Made by a program: the position numbers and the translations under genes. A stretch of 6,011 nt of DNA. It comes from an uncultured Fimbriimonadales bacterium (GTDB lineage: Bacteria > Armatimonadota > Fimbriimonadia > Fimbriimonadales > GBS-DC). How positions within the stretch are numbered: the first letter of the stretch is position 1; every line of letters begins with the position of its first letter. The notes below the pieces were generated by a model that was not told the origin of the DNA, ran no database searches, and saw nothing but the letters and a program-made list of their open reading frames with translations. Location: positions 1 to 6,011 of the forward strand of contig CALGZO010000186.1 in NCBI GenBank assembly GCA_937934465.1. The letters are read 5' to 3'. Below are positions 5,889-6,011 of the stretch, piece by piece.

Positions 5889-6011
5889 ATGTCGCCCTAC
5901 CTCGAACTCGAGAACCCTGAGTGCCGTCTTTACAACGCCGATGTGCTGACGGCGGACTTTATCCCGCCCGAATCGGTCGATCTCATCGTCACTTCACCTC
6001 CTTACAATGTG
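5889..6011 (+). CDS. Site-specific DNA methyltransferase (N4-cytosine or N6-adenine), 5' end only
   Basis: Forty-one codons are present before the window ends. The N-terminus reads MSPYLELENPECRLYNADVL and then ESVDLIVTSPPYNV. A D18 strand (YNADVL), the hydrophobic VDLIV strand and the catalytic motif IV S36-P37-P38-Y39 are diagnostic of the N6_N4_Mtase fold. In this fold the enzyme methylates the exocyclic amino group of cytosine or adenine using S-adenosylmethionine. Motif IV this close to the N-terminus indicates the beta-class motif order, with the AdoMet-binding FxGxG expected further on. SPPY is commonest in N4-cytosine enzymes but also occurs in adenine enzymes. An in-frame TGA at 5883 rules out a start upstream of 5889. 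Whether a restriction gene follows, making a type II system, or the enzyme is an orphan, cannot be seen. Confidence 0.88.
   Translation, partial: MSPYLELENPECRLYNADVLTADFIPPESVDLIVTSPPYNV

Overview
The window looks like a chromosomal segment of a moderately GC-rich, free-living bacterium. The best lineage hint is the prepilin at 476-1285. It combines an N-terminus of the FTLIELLVVIAIIAILAA type running into FPVFAQAREKARQ with a C-terminal H-X9-DG signature. Such proteins are abundant in Armatimonadota and the Planctomycetes/Verrucomicrobia neighbourhood, and the AQAREKARQ form suggests Armatimonadota. This assignment is inference from protein style, not a database result.

Layout. Positions 65-138 (minus strand) hold a complete tRNA-Gly(TCC) with an encoded CCA end and a good sigma-70-type promoter. 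A 337-base non-coding stretch follows; it carries a TATAAT box and two copies of AGTAGGTCTAC upstream of a plus-strand pair. The pair is the H-X9-DG prepilin (476-1285) and a 77-residue single-span protein with a Pro/Ala-rich tail (1295-1528). These two are tightly spaced and probably act together at the cell envelope. They meet head-on a minus-strand P-type cation ATPase (1525-4230), whose stop codon overlaps the small gene's stop within the four bases CTAA. Upstream of the ATPase on the minus strand is an O-acetylhomoserine sulfhydrylase (metY-type, 4290-5594). It is co-directional with the ATPase, but no functional link is evident.

From 5595 to 5888 lies a divergent, AT-richer intergenic region, followed by the first 41 codons of a plus-strand DNA methyltransferase (SPPY motif) that runs off the window. 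This region holds the most unusual content: one isolated 30-base unit with the form of a CRISPR repeat (5836-5865, ending ATTGAAAC), only 23 bases before the methyltransferase start. Next to it are a TTGACA hexamer, a perfect 8+8 palindrome and a TATACT box. No second repeat and no cas gene is visible. The unit could be a relic of a lost array, or a repeat co-opted to control a modification or restriction-modification gene.

Both genes diverging from this region lack a well-placed Shine-Dalgarno sequence and have a -10-like hexamer exactly 7 bases before the ATG, which suggests leaderless transcripts. The prepilin, the small protein and the ATPase have clear Shine-Dalgarno sequences.
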